Assembly (NCBI RefSeq): GCF_026250525.1
Contig: NZ_CP111049.1
Location: 62,001 to 126,000, forward strand
Length of the DNA stretch: 64,000 nt
From: Chondrinema litorale
Lineage (GTDB): Bacteria > Bacteroidota > Bacteroidia > Cytophagales > Flammeovirgaceae
Direction: 5' to 3'
Positions 15,154 to 23,932 of this stretch are shown in pieces. The translations under genes and the position numbers were made by a program. How positions within the stretch are numbered: the stretch's first letter is position 1; each line of letters starts with the position of its first letter. Under the pieces are notes generated by a model that worked only from the letters and a program-made list of their open reading frames with translations, was not told where the DNA came from and searched no databases.

Positions 15154-17649
15154 TTACATGTCGCCAAAATCGTCGTCATCTCCCCCTTTGTTGCCTCCTC
15201 TTTTTCTAGATTTTTTCTGATTTAATCTGTAAGAGAAATTTAATAGAAAGCTTCTTCTTCTCCATCTAAATTCGCTATCTAAATAGAAGTTCTCTCCGAA
15301 AGTCTCGTTTCTATACATTCTTGAATTAAACACATCACTTACTTTAAATGAGAGTGTTGCTTTATCATTTAAAATGTCTTTGGTAAATGCTACATCAAGA
15401 GATGTCATCGATTTTCGTCTAGACTGAGCTTGTTCTCTTGGTGCCATATAGAAAAGCATCATTTGAAGATCTATATCTCCTGGCAAAGTCATTTTTGAGT
15501 TCGCTCTTGTCATCCAAGAATATGTATCTGATGAAAGATCAACTCCTAATTCTTCTTCAAGTGGTCCACCATCGATTATGCTTCTAAAGAAGTTGAAACT
15601 ACCGTTAATGTTCCACCATTCTGCAAGTTCTTTGTCAACTACAAACTCAACTCCATAAGAATTACCAGTAGATAAGTTATCTGGACTTCTAGTAGTAACA
15701 CCTTCTTCGTCAACTTCGCTCACCCATTGGATTACACCATTTGAATGGCGATAATAAACACTTGAAGTAACAGATGATTTTGGCCAGTTTTTGATATAGG
15801 CAACTTCGTAAGAGTCTGTCATTTCTGGGTCAAGATCAGGGTTACCACTTCTAATGCTTTGCGGATTGCTATAATCAGAGAATGGAATTAAATCTCTAAA
15901 TCGTGGTCTTCTCAATCTACGGCTATAACTAATTTGTGTAGAATTTCCATTTAATAAATCGTAGGTAATATGAGCACTTGGAAAGAAGTTAGAATAATTT
16001 TTATTGTTGTACTCATCTGTTTGTATCAAACTGGTAGAAATATCTGTAAACTCAGCTCTTAAACCACCTTGATAAGAAAACCTGTTAACTTTGTTTCCAT
16101 AGATTAAGTAAGCTGCATGAATGGTTTCATCGTAAGAAAACTCATTACTCAAATTAGAAAGTATTTCCCATTCTCCATCTTCGTTCTGCTCTTCTACATA
16201 ATAATCGTTTGAGATTTTTCTTAAACTACTTTTTACCCCAACTTCCAGTTTACCTTGTTCAGAGATTGGTTGTACATAATCTGCCTGAAACACTAAATTT
16301 GACTGATTCTCATTGTTATCACTTCTTTGATATAAAGCATCTGCGTCGTAATCAACAGAAAAGTCTTCTATATCTAATACTTGCTCAATTATATCGGTCA
16401 TTTCTCTTTCAGGACCTGTATTATATCTCAAAGAAGCTTTTAAGTCTCTCCCTTTCTGATCGAAAGTTCTGCTATAGTTGATATTATATTCTAGATTTTC
16501 TTCGTCTTCTTGTTCAACATTATTTCTAATACTTGCACCTACTAACTCAAGACTATTAGCAATTTCTTCATACTCTCTATAATCAATATCACCAGTGTTT
16601 TCATCGTCTGATGTACGATACATGAATGAGCCAGAAATTAAGTTTTTGCTATTGATATTATATTCTGCACCAAACCTTACTGTATTAGATAAACCTGTTC
16701 TATTGATATCTTGCGTCTGATCTAGTCTGTTAAACACACCATCTACAGTATAATCTCTTCTAGTATAGGAATTTCCGGGGCCTTCTCTGTAACGTAAACC
16801 ATAGTTTACGAAGAAGTTGAAGTCTTTTACACGGTAGTTTAAATTAAGATTGGCATTGTATTGCTCTGGATAACCTAAAGTAAGGTCGAAGTTACCATTT
16901 AAACCACCTTTTTGGTTTTCTTTTAAGATAATGTTAATCATACCTGCACTACCTTCTGCATCGTATCTTGCTGATGGATTGGTAACTACTTCTACTCTCT
17001 CAATCAAATTTGCTGGAATCGATTTTAAACCACTAACTCCATCTATACCTAGCATACCAGATTGCTGGCCATTAATTAGAATTCTAACACCATCGTTACC
17101 TCTCAAACTCACATTTCCTTCTGCATCAACCATAACCGAAGGTATATTATCTAACACATCTGATGCAGAACCACCCAAATTAGAAATATCTTTTTGTACC
17201 ACAAAAACTCTTTTGTCTAAATCCATTTCTAATCGGCTCCTTTCAGCAGTAATTTCAACTTCGGCTAACGCTTGTACAGAACCACTCAATTCAATTTCTC
17301 CAAACTTAAATTCTGGATTCGCCTCAGTAATTATCACATTGTTAATTACTTTGGTCTCGTAAGATATGAAACTGACCTTTACAACATAATTTCCTGGCTT
17401 GGTTCCAATTCTAAAAACTCCCTGACCATTTGTTGTTCCCCCTCCTACTAATGAAGAATCCTTTTCATTGAGTATAGATATTGTAGCAAACTCAACTGGT
17501 TCTCCTGTTTCAGCATCAACAATTTTACCTATTATTATTGGATCACCAAGTTCGTTACTTCTTGCTGTTATTTGAGAAAAAACCGGTAAAGTAAATAATG
17601 TGAGTAGAATGTAAATAGCTGGAATTTTCTTAGCGTACATTTTCAACAT
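15154..17649 (-). CDS. TonB-dependent receptor-like outer membrane beta-barrel protein with carboxypeptidase-like N-terminal domain
   Basis: I chose the ATG at 17649 because MLKMYAKKIP followed by a hydrophobic core and FSQ makes a normal signal peptide; the open frame extends another 19 residues upstream. The mature protein (831 residues with signal) starts with a carboxypeptidase-regulatory-like domain (GKIVDAETGEPVEFATISI). It continues with a plug domain (VLDNIPSVMVDAEGNVSLRGNDGVRILING, written here only as the hallmark of the plug) and a ~600-residue barrel with alternating strands ending in an aromatic-containing segment and a GGDDDD tail. Such proteins import oligomers or siderophores with TonB or act in outer-membrane assembly. 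No SusD partner is adjacent. A sensor kinase lies directly upstream on the same strand. Confidence 0.85.
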   Translation of the reverse strand: MLKMYAKKIPAIYILLTLFTLPVFSQITARSNELGDPIIIGKIVDAETGEPVEFATISILNEKDSSLVGGGTTNGQGVFRIGTKPGNYVVKVSFISYETKVINNVIITEANPEFKFGEIELSGSVQALAEVEITAERSRLEMDLDKRVFVVQKDISNLGGSASDVLDNIPSVMVDAEGNVSLRGNDGVRILINGQQSGMLGIDGVSGLKSIPANLIERVEVVTNPSARYDAEGSAGMINIILKENQKGGLNGNFDLTLGYPEQYNANLNLNYRVKDFNFFVNYGLRYREGPGNSYTRRDYTVDGVFNRLDQTQDINRTGLSNTVRFGAEYNINSKNLISGSFMYRTSDDENTGDIDYREYEEIANSLELVGASIRNNVEQEDEENLEYNINYSRTFDQKGRDLKASLRYNTGPEREMTDIIEQVLDIEDFSVDYDADALYQRSDNNENQSNLVFQADYVQPISEQGKLEVGVKSSLRKISNDYYVEEQNEDGEWEILSNLSNEFSYDETIHAAYLIYGNKVNRFSYQGGLRAEFTDISTSLIQTDEYNNKNYSNFFPSAHITYDLLNGNSTQISYSRRLRRPRFRDLIPFSDYSNPQSIRSGNPDLDPEMTDSYEVAYIKNWPKSSVTSSVYYRHSNGVIQWVSEVDEEGVTTRSPDNLSTGNSYGVEFVVDKELAEWWNINGSFNFFRSIIDGGPLEEELGVDLSSDTYSWMTRANSKMTLPGDIDLQMMLFYMAPREQAQSRRKSMTSLDVAFTKDILNDKATLSFKVSDVFNSRMYRNETFGENFYLDSEFRWRRRSFLLNFSYRLNQKKSRKRGGNKGGDDDDFGDM

Positions 17650-17818
17650 TGATATATAAATAGTATAAAAATTAAATAAGCTTAGTCGTACGTTTGTTTT
17701 AGTCACATTTATTAATGCTACAAACTTAACGTGCGAGTCTGAATGAATTTTGATGAGAATTTGAAGGAAATTTGAAGAAAGACGAAATGAAGCTATTTTT
17801 CGACTGAAAACAGTTTTT

Positions 17819-19084
17819 TTACGCCTGAAAGAAGCAGATTTTTAAGCTATGCTCTGTGTTTTGGTAGGAATAATTGATTTCAAAGTTATTTACTTCGCAT
17901 ATTTTCTTTACAATTGAGAGACCAAGTCCTATAGATTCACCACTCTGTTCTGCCTTTTTAAAGCGAATAAACAGTTCTTGCGGGTTAGAAATACTAAGAG
18001 GTTTACCTGAGTTTACAATTTCTAAATATCTCTTATCGAGTTTAACTTTTATAAAGCCATTTTCATAGTTATGCCGAATTGCATTTTGAAGCAGATTAGT
18101 AATTAATATATCTGCCAGAGTTTTGTCTATATTTAAATATACATCTGAGGTGATAGATTCATCTAATGAAATATTCTTTAGTTCTATCAATTCCTTAAAA
18201 CTGAATAAAAGGCTATTGAGTAACTCACTTATATTGATTTCTTTGGCATTTTTAAATTCTTTATTTTCAATTTTAGTAAGTAAAGATAGAGACCTTCCTA
18301 ACCTAGAAAGTTTAGATACCGCAGAATAAGCCGAATTTACCATATGTACTTGCTCTTCGTTAAGATCACCTTTCTCCATTAACAATTCTAATTTGCCTTT
18401 AGCAATCGCCAATGGAGTTTGCATCTCATGAGATGCATTCTCAGAAAATTCTTTTAGTGTATGATAATCACTCTTTACTTTAGAAGTCATCTCTTCCAAA
18501 AAGAGATTCAATTGATTAAACTCTTTGGTACTGGTTTTAGGAAATTTGATTTTATCTTTATTTGTAATATCAAATACCCTAATGAGCTCTAGTGAATTAT
18601 TAAATGGTGTTAAAATCCAAAATGAAACTGCCCAACTCAAAATCAATACAACTACAAATAAGATTATATACATTTTGATGAGTGATTCTTCTACCCCATC
18701 TTCAATATCATCAGCTTCAATAATCAAATCGTAAATTGAAATTTTATAGAATCTTTCTCCTATTTTGCGTGTAACATCAAGTTTAAGATGAGGTTCTATC
18801 CTCTTTAAATCTTGATGCATAAATAGCGTATCAGAAAAAACAATGGGTTCTTCTTTTACTTCACCATCTAAAGGTATAATAGCAAACTTCTCTCTAATAA
18901 ACTTATGATCAAGCTTTCTCCGCTCAATCATTCTAGTTGTTTCGCGAAGTCTAGCTCTTAAAAAGTTTTGCTGCTCGAAATCAACCTCGCGCTTAATTAC
19001 TTGATATGTTATAACTGCACCAAGAACAAATACAAATAATGTAATGATTAGGTAAACCAGTGTAATTTTAAAAATTAGGCGCAT
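17819..19084 (-). CDS. Sensor histidine kinase, membrane-bound
   Basis: A 421-residue kinase with a transmembrane helix at residues ~5-30, a periplasmic sensor of ~100 residues and a second helix near 140-160. A short linker follows, then the dimerisation domain with the phospho-accepting His in ENASHEMQTPLAIAKG. The ATPase domain shows the N box (LLQNAIRHNYENG) and G box (GESIGLGLSIVKKI); the D box is degenerate (NSGKP). No response regulator gene is adjacent on either side, which is unusual for this class, so the partner must be encoded elsewhere. It precedes the outer-membrane receptor gene by 169 bp on the same strand, so they may be co-expressed. Confidence 0.88.
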   Translation of the reverse strand: MRLIFKITLVYLIITLFVFVLGAVITYQVIKREVDFEQQNFLRARLRETTRMIERRKLDHKFIREKFAIIPLDGEVKEEPIVFSDTLFMHQDLKRIEPHLKLDVTRKIGERFYKISIYDLIIEADDIEDGVEESLIKMYIILFVVVLILSWAVSFWILTPFNNSLELIRVFDITNKDKIKFPKTSTKEFNQLNLFLEEMTSKVKSDYHTLKEFSENASHEMQTPLAIAKGKLELLMEKGDLNEEQVHMVNSAYSAVSKLSRLGRSLSLLTKIENKEFKNAKEINISELLNSLLFSFKELIELKNISLDESITSDVYLNIDKTLADILITNLLQNAIRHNYENGFIKVKLDKRYLEIVNSGKPLSISNPQELFIRFKKAEQSGESIGLGLSIVKKICEVNNFEINYSYQNTEHSLKICFFQA

Positions 19085-19145
19085 ATAAGCTGAAAGAATT
19101 TATTTTAATGGAGAAAAATAATATACACATTAGAAACTTCCAATC

Positions 19146-19550
19146 TTAATCTTCTAATGAAAGATTTCTAATATCTGGCTCTACCCATTTTGCTCTGGCT
19201 TCTGTTGAGAAAAGTTTTGCGTGAGAATAAAACTGAAAGGGAAATTCTTTGGTAGCAAATTTACTTCCTAAAAACACTTTTATTTCATGGTCAGGGTTCA
19301 GGCTAATATAGCTTGCAATAGTCCAAATCCAAAAGATAGTAAGAGTCTCATGATAACCCTCGTCAAAAGAATTAGCGGTACCCACTGAATTATTATAAGA
19401 TATAATTCCCGACCTCAATAGTATTAAGCTTTCTTCTGGAGTATGCTTTTTTAAATAATAGAATGCAACAGTAAGGTGGGCTTCATGAGTCCAAACTGAA
19501 AGGGGGAGTTTTTGATTTTCGAAAGCTTGAATTAAATTAATTGTATCCAT
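19146..19550 (-). CDS. Small conserved hypothetical protein
   Basis: A 134-residue soluble protein with no signal peptide. It has conserved-looking patches WTHEAHLTVAFYYL, YNNSVGTANSFDEGYHETLT and AKLFSTEARAKWVEPD. The His-rich WTHEAH and GYHET motifs suggest a metal or substrate site, but I cannot name a family with confidence. It lies 61 bp upstream of the sensor kinase on the same strand and ends the chromosomal-type block before the replication origin. Confidence 0.55.
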   Translation of the reverse strand: MDTINLIQAFENQKLPLSVWTHEAHLTVAFYYLKKHTPEESLILLRSGIISYNNSVGTANSFDEGYHETLTIFWIWTIASYISLNPDHEIKVFLGSKFATKEFPFQFYSHAKLFSTEARAKWVEPDIRNLSLED

Positions 19551-19760
19551 AAGTATTTGAGCTTTTCTTAGTAGTAATGTTACATAATTGCTAAGAAATA
19601 GATTAAACTTTGATGTATAAAAAGTAATTGCAGTTAAATTAGAAAAATTTAGCTGCTTATCATTTTTAATGATTATATATATTATACAGAGAAATATTTG
19701 ACTGTAACATATAGATAATCAGTATGTTATAAATATAATTTATACAGAAGTCCCCCCATA

Positions 19761-20715
19761 AGTAGCCATAAGTCCTTCCATTAGTATCCATATGTCCCCT
19801 TTAAAGTATCCATAAGTCCACCTAATCAGTAGCCATTACTCCCCTTCTTTCTGTATTATAGAAGTAGCCATATGTCCTCCCGTTGTCTCCTTTAAGGCTT
19901 ACTTTAACTTAAATTGATAGATTAAGTATCCATAAGTCCACCCATTTTGATTAAAAGTAGCCATATGTCCCCCTCTTTTGAAGCATAATTAAGTAGCCAT
20001 TACTATTCTCTTACTTTATGACTATTAGCCATAAGTCGATCAATCTTATAACTTGATAAGTTTATAGATGAGCAATTAATCATAATAATTTGATAATCAA
20101 TCACTTATAATATAAATATTAAAGTAGCCACATGTCCCTCCGTTTGTGTATTAATAGGTAGCCATATGTCCCCCGGTGGATTGACTTATGTAAATTAAGT
20201 ATACATCATTCTGACAATTTGATGAATACATAAGATTATTATTGTTAATCATACTATTTACAGAATGATGTGCAACTATAAGAGAGTAGCCATAAGTCCT
20301 CCCATCTAATTATATTTTAATTAATGGTTGAAAAGACCTGAAGTAGCCATAACTCCCTCCGTTATATAGTTCATATGGTAAACTCACTAAAATAACAAGT
20401 AGCCATAAGTCCTCCCTTTGTTATTTTATAGATAAATGTTGAGTAGCCATAACTCCCTCCAAGGCTAATAAGTTAATATTCAATCAGAATTTAATGAACT
20501 AAATAGAGCTGTTAGTAGATATATTATTAATGGTAGAGTAGATATAACAGAATTAATAATGGATTTAATTTGAATTGATATTTATACTTATGGCTACCTT
20601 TTATGCTAACATTTTATTGATAGTAGCCATAAGTCCCCCTAATAGAATAAATTTAGTAGCCACAAGTCCCTCCATTAAAAGACTTATGTAAATAAAAGTA
20701 GCCATAAGTCCACCC
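19761..20715 (+). repeat. Iteron array: about 19 copies of a 19-bp repeat
   Basis: The consensus is AGTAGCCATAAGTCCNCCC. Direct copies start at 19761, 19783, 19805, 19828, 19863, 19925, 19956, 19992, 20024, 20123, 20157, 20285, 20342, 20398, 20442, 20622, 20655 and 20697. One inverted copy of the first 14 bases lies at 20586-20599. The first four are spaced 22-23 bp, about two helical turns; later spacing is irregular (31-128 bp). Variation concentrates in the central ATAAGT (also ATATGT, ATTACT, ATAACT, ACAAGT, ACATGT), while TAGCC and the C-rich end are nearly fixed. Position directly upstream of rep makes these Rep-binding iterons that control replication and copy number. Confidence 0.85.
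20203..20271. repeat. 11-bp inverted repeat inside the origin
   Basis: ACATCATTCTG (20203-20213) and CAGAATGATGT (20261-20271) are perfect reverse complements separated by 47 AT-rich bases. They fall in the longest iteron-free gap in the first half of the array. The element could be a hairpin or a binding site for a host factor at the origin. Confidence 0.5.
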
Positions 20716-20829
20716 AAATAGGCTTGTTCATAATATGAAATATCTATACTTTAGGCTTGTTAATTAGAGCAAATATTTTTTCAACTACTAATAATTGCCA
20801 TAATTCATTTTTCAAAAGGATACTATCAA

Positions 20830-21843
20830 ATGGAAGAACAGGTACAAGATGTAATTCACTATCCCAATGGACTTTTAAAAATTGAGACTGGACAGCAATG
20901 TAAACAGCTCGAAATTTTTGATGATGAAGGAGAACTTAAAAAGGAGTTTAGGCATGTGAATGAAGAGATTGGAGAAGTTCTTAAGCTGAATAATAATGGG
21001 GCAAATTATTCAATTGAATTTCCTAGAGAGATTGAGCAAAAAGTACCTGAAAAATATAGAAAAAGTATAACTAAAGAATTGACTGCAAATGAGGTAAGAA
21101 TTCTAACAGCAATTGTAGTTATGGCTCAAAAAGCGAAATCTGTAGGAAAGTTATATTACTTAGATAAAATTGATAGAGCTTATTTCGAATTTAATCCGTG
21201 GGATTTGTACAAATGTGCTGGACTAGAAAAAGACAAATCTGGTAGATATGACAAAAGACAGAAAGAATTTGTAAAACAGGCTTTGGTTGGATTAGATCAT
21301 AAAAAGTTTTTTATTCCTGTAAGAAAGGTAAAAAAAGTTAAAGGAAAAATATTTGAGTATACAGGTATTAAAATAGAAAGGCTAATTGAAATCCATGAGA
21401 TTGGTGAATGGAAAAAAGAAGGAGACATGGAAGGTAGACCTGTAATGAAACTTACTGTTGATAGTGTTTTCTTTGATTTTAAAAGAGAAAAGAAACAGAC
21501 ATATTTTAATATTCCAACAGACTTAAATAATCGTATTCGTAAAGTCAATATTGGTCGTCCTAATACTTCTGTAGAATTGTTCATCAAATGTCTTTATCAA
21601 GTTTGCCATATGGCAGATAAAGATAAGGTTGAATATTCTTACAACAGGCTAGTAGAGATTATGAAACTGGATAAGTACAGGATTAATAAACATCACAGTC
21701 GTATTGATAAAACAATAAATAAAGCTTTTGAAACTGCCCGAAAACTTATGATTATCAATGATTGGGAAGAGACTAAAAGTAAGCACGGATCAAAAAAATA
21801 CATTCTACATATTTCTAAAGGCAAATACCTCCTTGCTGGTTAA
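20830..21843 (+). CDS. Replication initiation protein (Rep_3/RepB-like)
   Basis: A 337-residue basic protein expected to bind the upstream iterons and open the origin. After a ~75-residue acidic leader, residues ~80-220 (KELTANEVRILTAIVVMAQ, then FNPWDLYKCAGL) and ~225-330 (PTDLNNRIRKVNIGRPNTSVELFIKCLYQ, LVEIMKLDKYRINKHHSRID) look like the two winged-helix modules of plasmid Rep proteins. An AAAAGGA sequence about ten bases before the ATG could serve as ribosome binding site. Iterons upstream and parAB 158 bp downstream support the role more than primary sequence does. Iteron occupancy probably autoregulates it. Confidence 0.82.
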   Translation: MEEQVQDVIHYPNGLLKIETGQQCKQLEIFDDEGELKKEFRHVNEEIGEVLKLNNNGANYSIEFPREIEQKVPEKYRKSITKELTANEVRILTAIVVMAQKAKSVGKLYYLDKIDRAYFEFNPWDLYKCAGLEKDKSGRYDKRQKEFVKQALVGLDHKKFFIPVRKVKKVKGKIFEYTGIKIERLIEIHEIGEWKKEGDMEGRPVMKLTVDSVFFDFKREKKQTYFNIPTDLNNRIRKVNIGRPNTSVELFIKCLYQVCHMADKDKVEYSYNRLVEIMKLDKYRINKHHSRIDKTINKAFETARKLMIINDWEETKSKHGSKKYILHISKGKYLLAG

Positions 21844-21963
21844 TATTTTACCATTGATTTTTTTGAATTAATAGGTTAATTGAAAACTTTAAACTTAGAT
21901 TTTTCTAAATACATCTATCAATTAGTTCAAAAATTTCATGTGATAAATGGTAGGTTTTAAGAC

Positions 21964-21983
21964 AATATTTTTAGTTTTGTCCT
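21964..21983 (+). promoter_or_regulatory. Candidate parA promoter/operator
   Basis: TAGTTTTG at 21972-21979 fits the Bacteroidota -7 element, 22 bases before the parA ATG. It is bracketed by an imperfect inverted repeat AAGACAA/TTGTCCT (one mismatch), which would suit binding by the N-terminal helix-turn-helix of ParA. I did not find a convincing -33 element. Confidence 0.35.
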
Positions 21984-22001
21984 ATAATTATCCATTTTTT
22001 T

Positions 22002-22946
22002 ATGTCAGAAAACGATCAAATTGTCCAATTCTTAAAGGCGAATCCCGCATTTTCGCTATCAATGCTTGAAAAAGAAGCTAGTATTCCTAGTGGTGTTTTA
22101 AGTAAAGTGCTAAGAGGAGAAAGAAAGCTAAACGCAGATCATATAAAATTACTTCGTCCTGTTTTATACAAGTATGGACTAAGACATGATGATACACCTT
22201 CTAAGGCAAAAGTAATTAGCATTGTAAATCATAAAGGAGGTGTAGGAAAAACTACTACTGCTATTAATTTAGGTAAAGCCTTAACAATGATGGGTAAAAA
22301 AGTTTTACTTGTTGACATGGATTCGCAAGGTAACCTATCTCAAGGTTTAGGTTTTGATGAACCTGAAAAACAAGTGGTTGATGCTTTATTAAAAGAAGAA
22401 CCATTACCAATTTTTTTAGTTTCAGAAAATTATGACCTCTCCCCTAGCGACCTTGAACTTGCTGAGGCTGATTTAGAATTAGTACAAAATATTGGTGGAT
22501 TTAATAGGCTAAATAAAGTGCTAAGACCTATTAAAGATCAATATGATTTTATTTTGATTGATTGTCCACCATCTTTGAATATTATTACTTCAAGTGCAAT
22601 GGTGGCTGCAGATAGTTGCTTAATTACGCTTCAACCTGAAATTGCTGCTGTAAAAGGATTAGACAAAATTCTTACTAGGATTGGAAATATTCAGGAAGAA
22701 ATAAATGAAAAACTTCGAGTTGAAGGAATTGTATTTACTTTGGTAAATAAGCGATTAGTTGTTCATCAAAGTAATATGGAGTATGTGAGAGAAAGTCTTC
22801 CAGGCTTTAAAATTTTTGAAGCAATGATTAGAGAAAATGTATCACTTACAGAAGCACAATCTGCTCAAATGGATATCTTTTCTTATGCACCTGAATCTAA
22901 TGGAGCTAAGGATTATTATAAATTAGCAGAAGAGTTATTGCAGAAT
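22002..22946 (+). CDS. parA: ParA-type partition ATPase with N-terminal helix-turn-helix
   Basis: A 315-residue protein (stop codon 22947-22949). Residues ~1-60 form a helix-turn-helix (SMLEKEASIPSGVLSKVLRGE), as in type Ia ParA proteins that repress their own operon. The ATPase follows with a deviant Walker A (K78GGVGKTTT), Walker A' (LLVDMDSQGNLSQGLG) and Walker B (YDFILIDCPPSLN). ParA forms ATP-dependent patches on the nucleoid that move ParB-bound plasmid copies. It lies 158 bp after rep and directly before parB. A TAGTTTTG element at 21972-21979, matching the Bacteroidota -7 consensus TAnnTTTG, lies inside an imperfect GACAA/TTGTC repeat and could be the autoregulated promoter. Confidence 0.93.
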
Positions 22947-22963
22947 TGATAAACAGGAATAAC

Positions 22964-23827
22964 ATGGCAAAGAGTAAGAGAGATTTATTTAAGACATTAA
23001 ATACAGGTGTTTTAAATCAGGATAAGAAAATTATTAAGACAGAACACATAAAACAAGAGATTAAGATCCTTCCTGAGTTGAGAGATTTAATTCCTCCATT
23101 AAAAAAGGAAGAATTTGAAGCTTTAGAAGAAAATATAAAAGCAAATGGTTGTCGTGATGCATTGTTAGTTTGGGAGAAGGAAAATGAATATATATTGGTT
23201 GATGGTCATAATCGATATAATATTTGCTCTAAAAATGCCATAAGTTATTCAATTAAGTTGTTACATTTTTCTGATTTGGAAGATGTGAAAACTTATATGA
23301 TTGATAATCAACTAAGCAGAAGAAATCTAACTTTAGAACAAGCTTCATACTTAAGAGGCATGAAATATAATCGTGAAAAGTTAGATAAGGGAAAATACGA
23401 TAGATCGGATCAAAAAGGACAAAATGGCCCTTATGAAAATACAACATCAGAAAGATTAGCAGATGAATATAAAGTAAGTGAAAAAACGATTAAGAGAGAT
23501 GCCCTTTATGCAGCAGGATTAGAAAAAATCGGGAGTCTTAATGAAGGTTTAAAACGAGAAATTTTAGCGGGTAATGTCAAGGTAAAGAAATCTTCTATAC
23601 AAGCTTTTTCAAGAGTATCTAATGTAAATGAAATAAAAGATATTAATGATATAGAATCAGCAATAGAAACGAAGCATAAAACCTTAAAAACAGACAATAA
23701 GCTAAATGAATCATCTCAAAGGATCGTAATGCTTTTAAAAAAAATAAATTCTGCTAAAAAAGGGCAGATTAAAATTTGTGATGATATAATTAAAGAGGCT
23801 GAAAAGTTAAAGTTGTTATTCGGATAA
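22964..23827 (+). CDS. parB: ParB-type partition protein
   Basis: I chose the ATG at 22964 (287 residues, MAKSKRDLFKTL). A TTG at 22946 overlapping the parA stop as TTGA would add six residues. The ParB N-terminal domain spans ~30-130 (IPPLKKEEFEALEENIKANG, YILVDGHNRYNICSK, QLSRRNLTLEQASYLRG). A helix-turn-helix (SERLADEYKVSEKTIKRDALYAAG) follows, then a Lys-rich C-terminal dimerisation region. ParB binds centromere sites and stimulates ParA. The DGHNRYNI motif corresponds to the CTP-binding/nuclease-like fold. A bidirectional terminator closes the operon. Confidence 0.9.
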   Translation: MAKSKRDLFKTLNTGVLNQDKKIIKTEHIKQEIKILPELRDLIPPLKKEEFEALEENIKANGCRDALLVWEKENEYILVDGHNRYNICSKNAISYSIKLLHFSDLEDVKTYMIDNQLSRRNLTLEQASYLRGMKYNREKLDKGKYDRSDQKGQNGPYENTTSERLADEYKVSEKTIKRDALYAAGLEKIGSLNEGLKREILAGNVKVKKSSIQAFSRVSNVNEIKDINDIESAIETKHKTLKTDNKLNESSQRIVMLLKKINSAKKGQIKICDDIIKEAEKLKLLFG

Positions 23828-23828
23828 G

Positions 23829-23851
23829 ATAAAGGACAAATTGACCTTTAT
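23829..23851. promoter_or_regulatory. Candidate parS centromere palindrome
   Basis: Right after the parB stop lies ATAAAGG-N9-CCTTTAT, whose centre GGACAAATTGACC is itself nearly palindromic (GGnCAAnTTGnCC). A related GGACAAAATGGCC occurs inside parB at 23417-23429, and a half site AGGACAAA reads on the minus strand in the parA leader (~21976-21983). The recurrence around parAB suggests ParB sites, but the evidence is only sequence symmetry and position. Confidence 0.4.
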
Positions 23852-23859
23852 AGGATGAA

Positions 23860-23903
23860 GCAAAAAAGGAGAGATGATTATATAATCATCTCTCCTTTTT
23901 TGC
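23860..23903. terminator. 44-bp perfect palindrome, bidirectional terminator
   Basis: The 22-bp arms are perfect reverse complements (each arm starts GCAAAAAAGGAGAGATGATT), with A-rich and T-rich ends giving a U-tract in both directions. It lies between the convergent parB and hybrid kinase genes and insulates the replication locus from the polysaccharide region. Confidence 0.85.
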
Positions 23904-23932
23904 ATGTACATAAATCAATTATTGTAGTTAAC

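Larger units (their letters stand above)
19551..20829. other. Putative replication origin (non-coding, 1.28 kb)
   Basis: No open frame occupies this stretch. It holds the iteron array (19761-20715), two AT-rich blocks without iterons (about 20041-20122 and 20461-20585) suitable for strand opening, and an 11-bp inverted repeat at 20203-20271. The rep gene starts right after it. A smaller inverted repeat, TAACATA/TATGTTA, sits at 19705-19729 before the first iteron. I saw no clear DnaA box (TTATNCACA). Confidence 0.75.

Noticed and set aside
15154..17706. Longer start (MTKTNV...) for the outer-membrane receptor
   Set aside because: It would place 19 polar residues ahead of the signal peptide; ATG 17649 gives a normal export signal.
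19761..20715. Repeat array considered as a CRISPR
   Set aside because: Repeats are only 19 bp, spacing is irregular (22-180 bp), one copy is inverted, and there are no cas genes; location before rep fits iterons.
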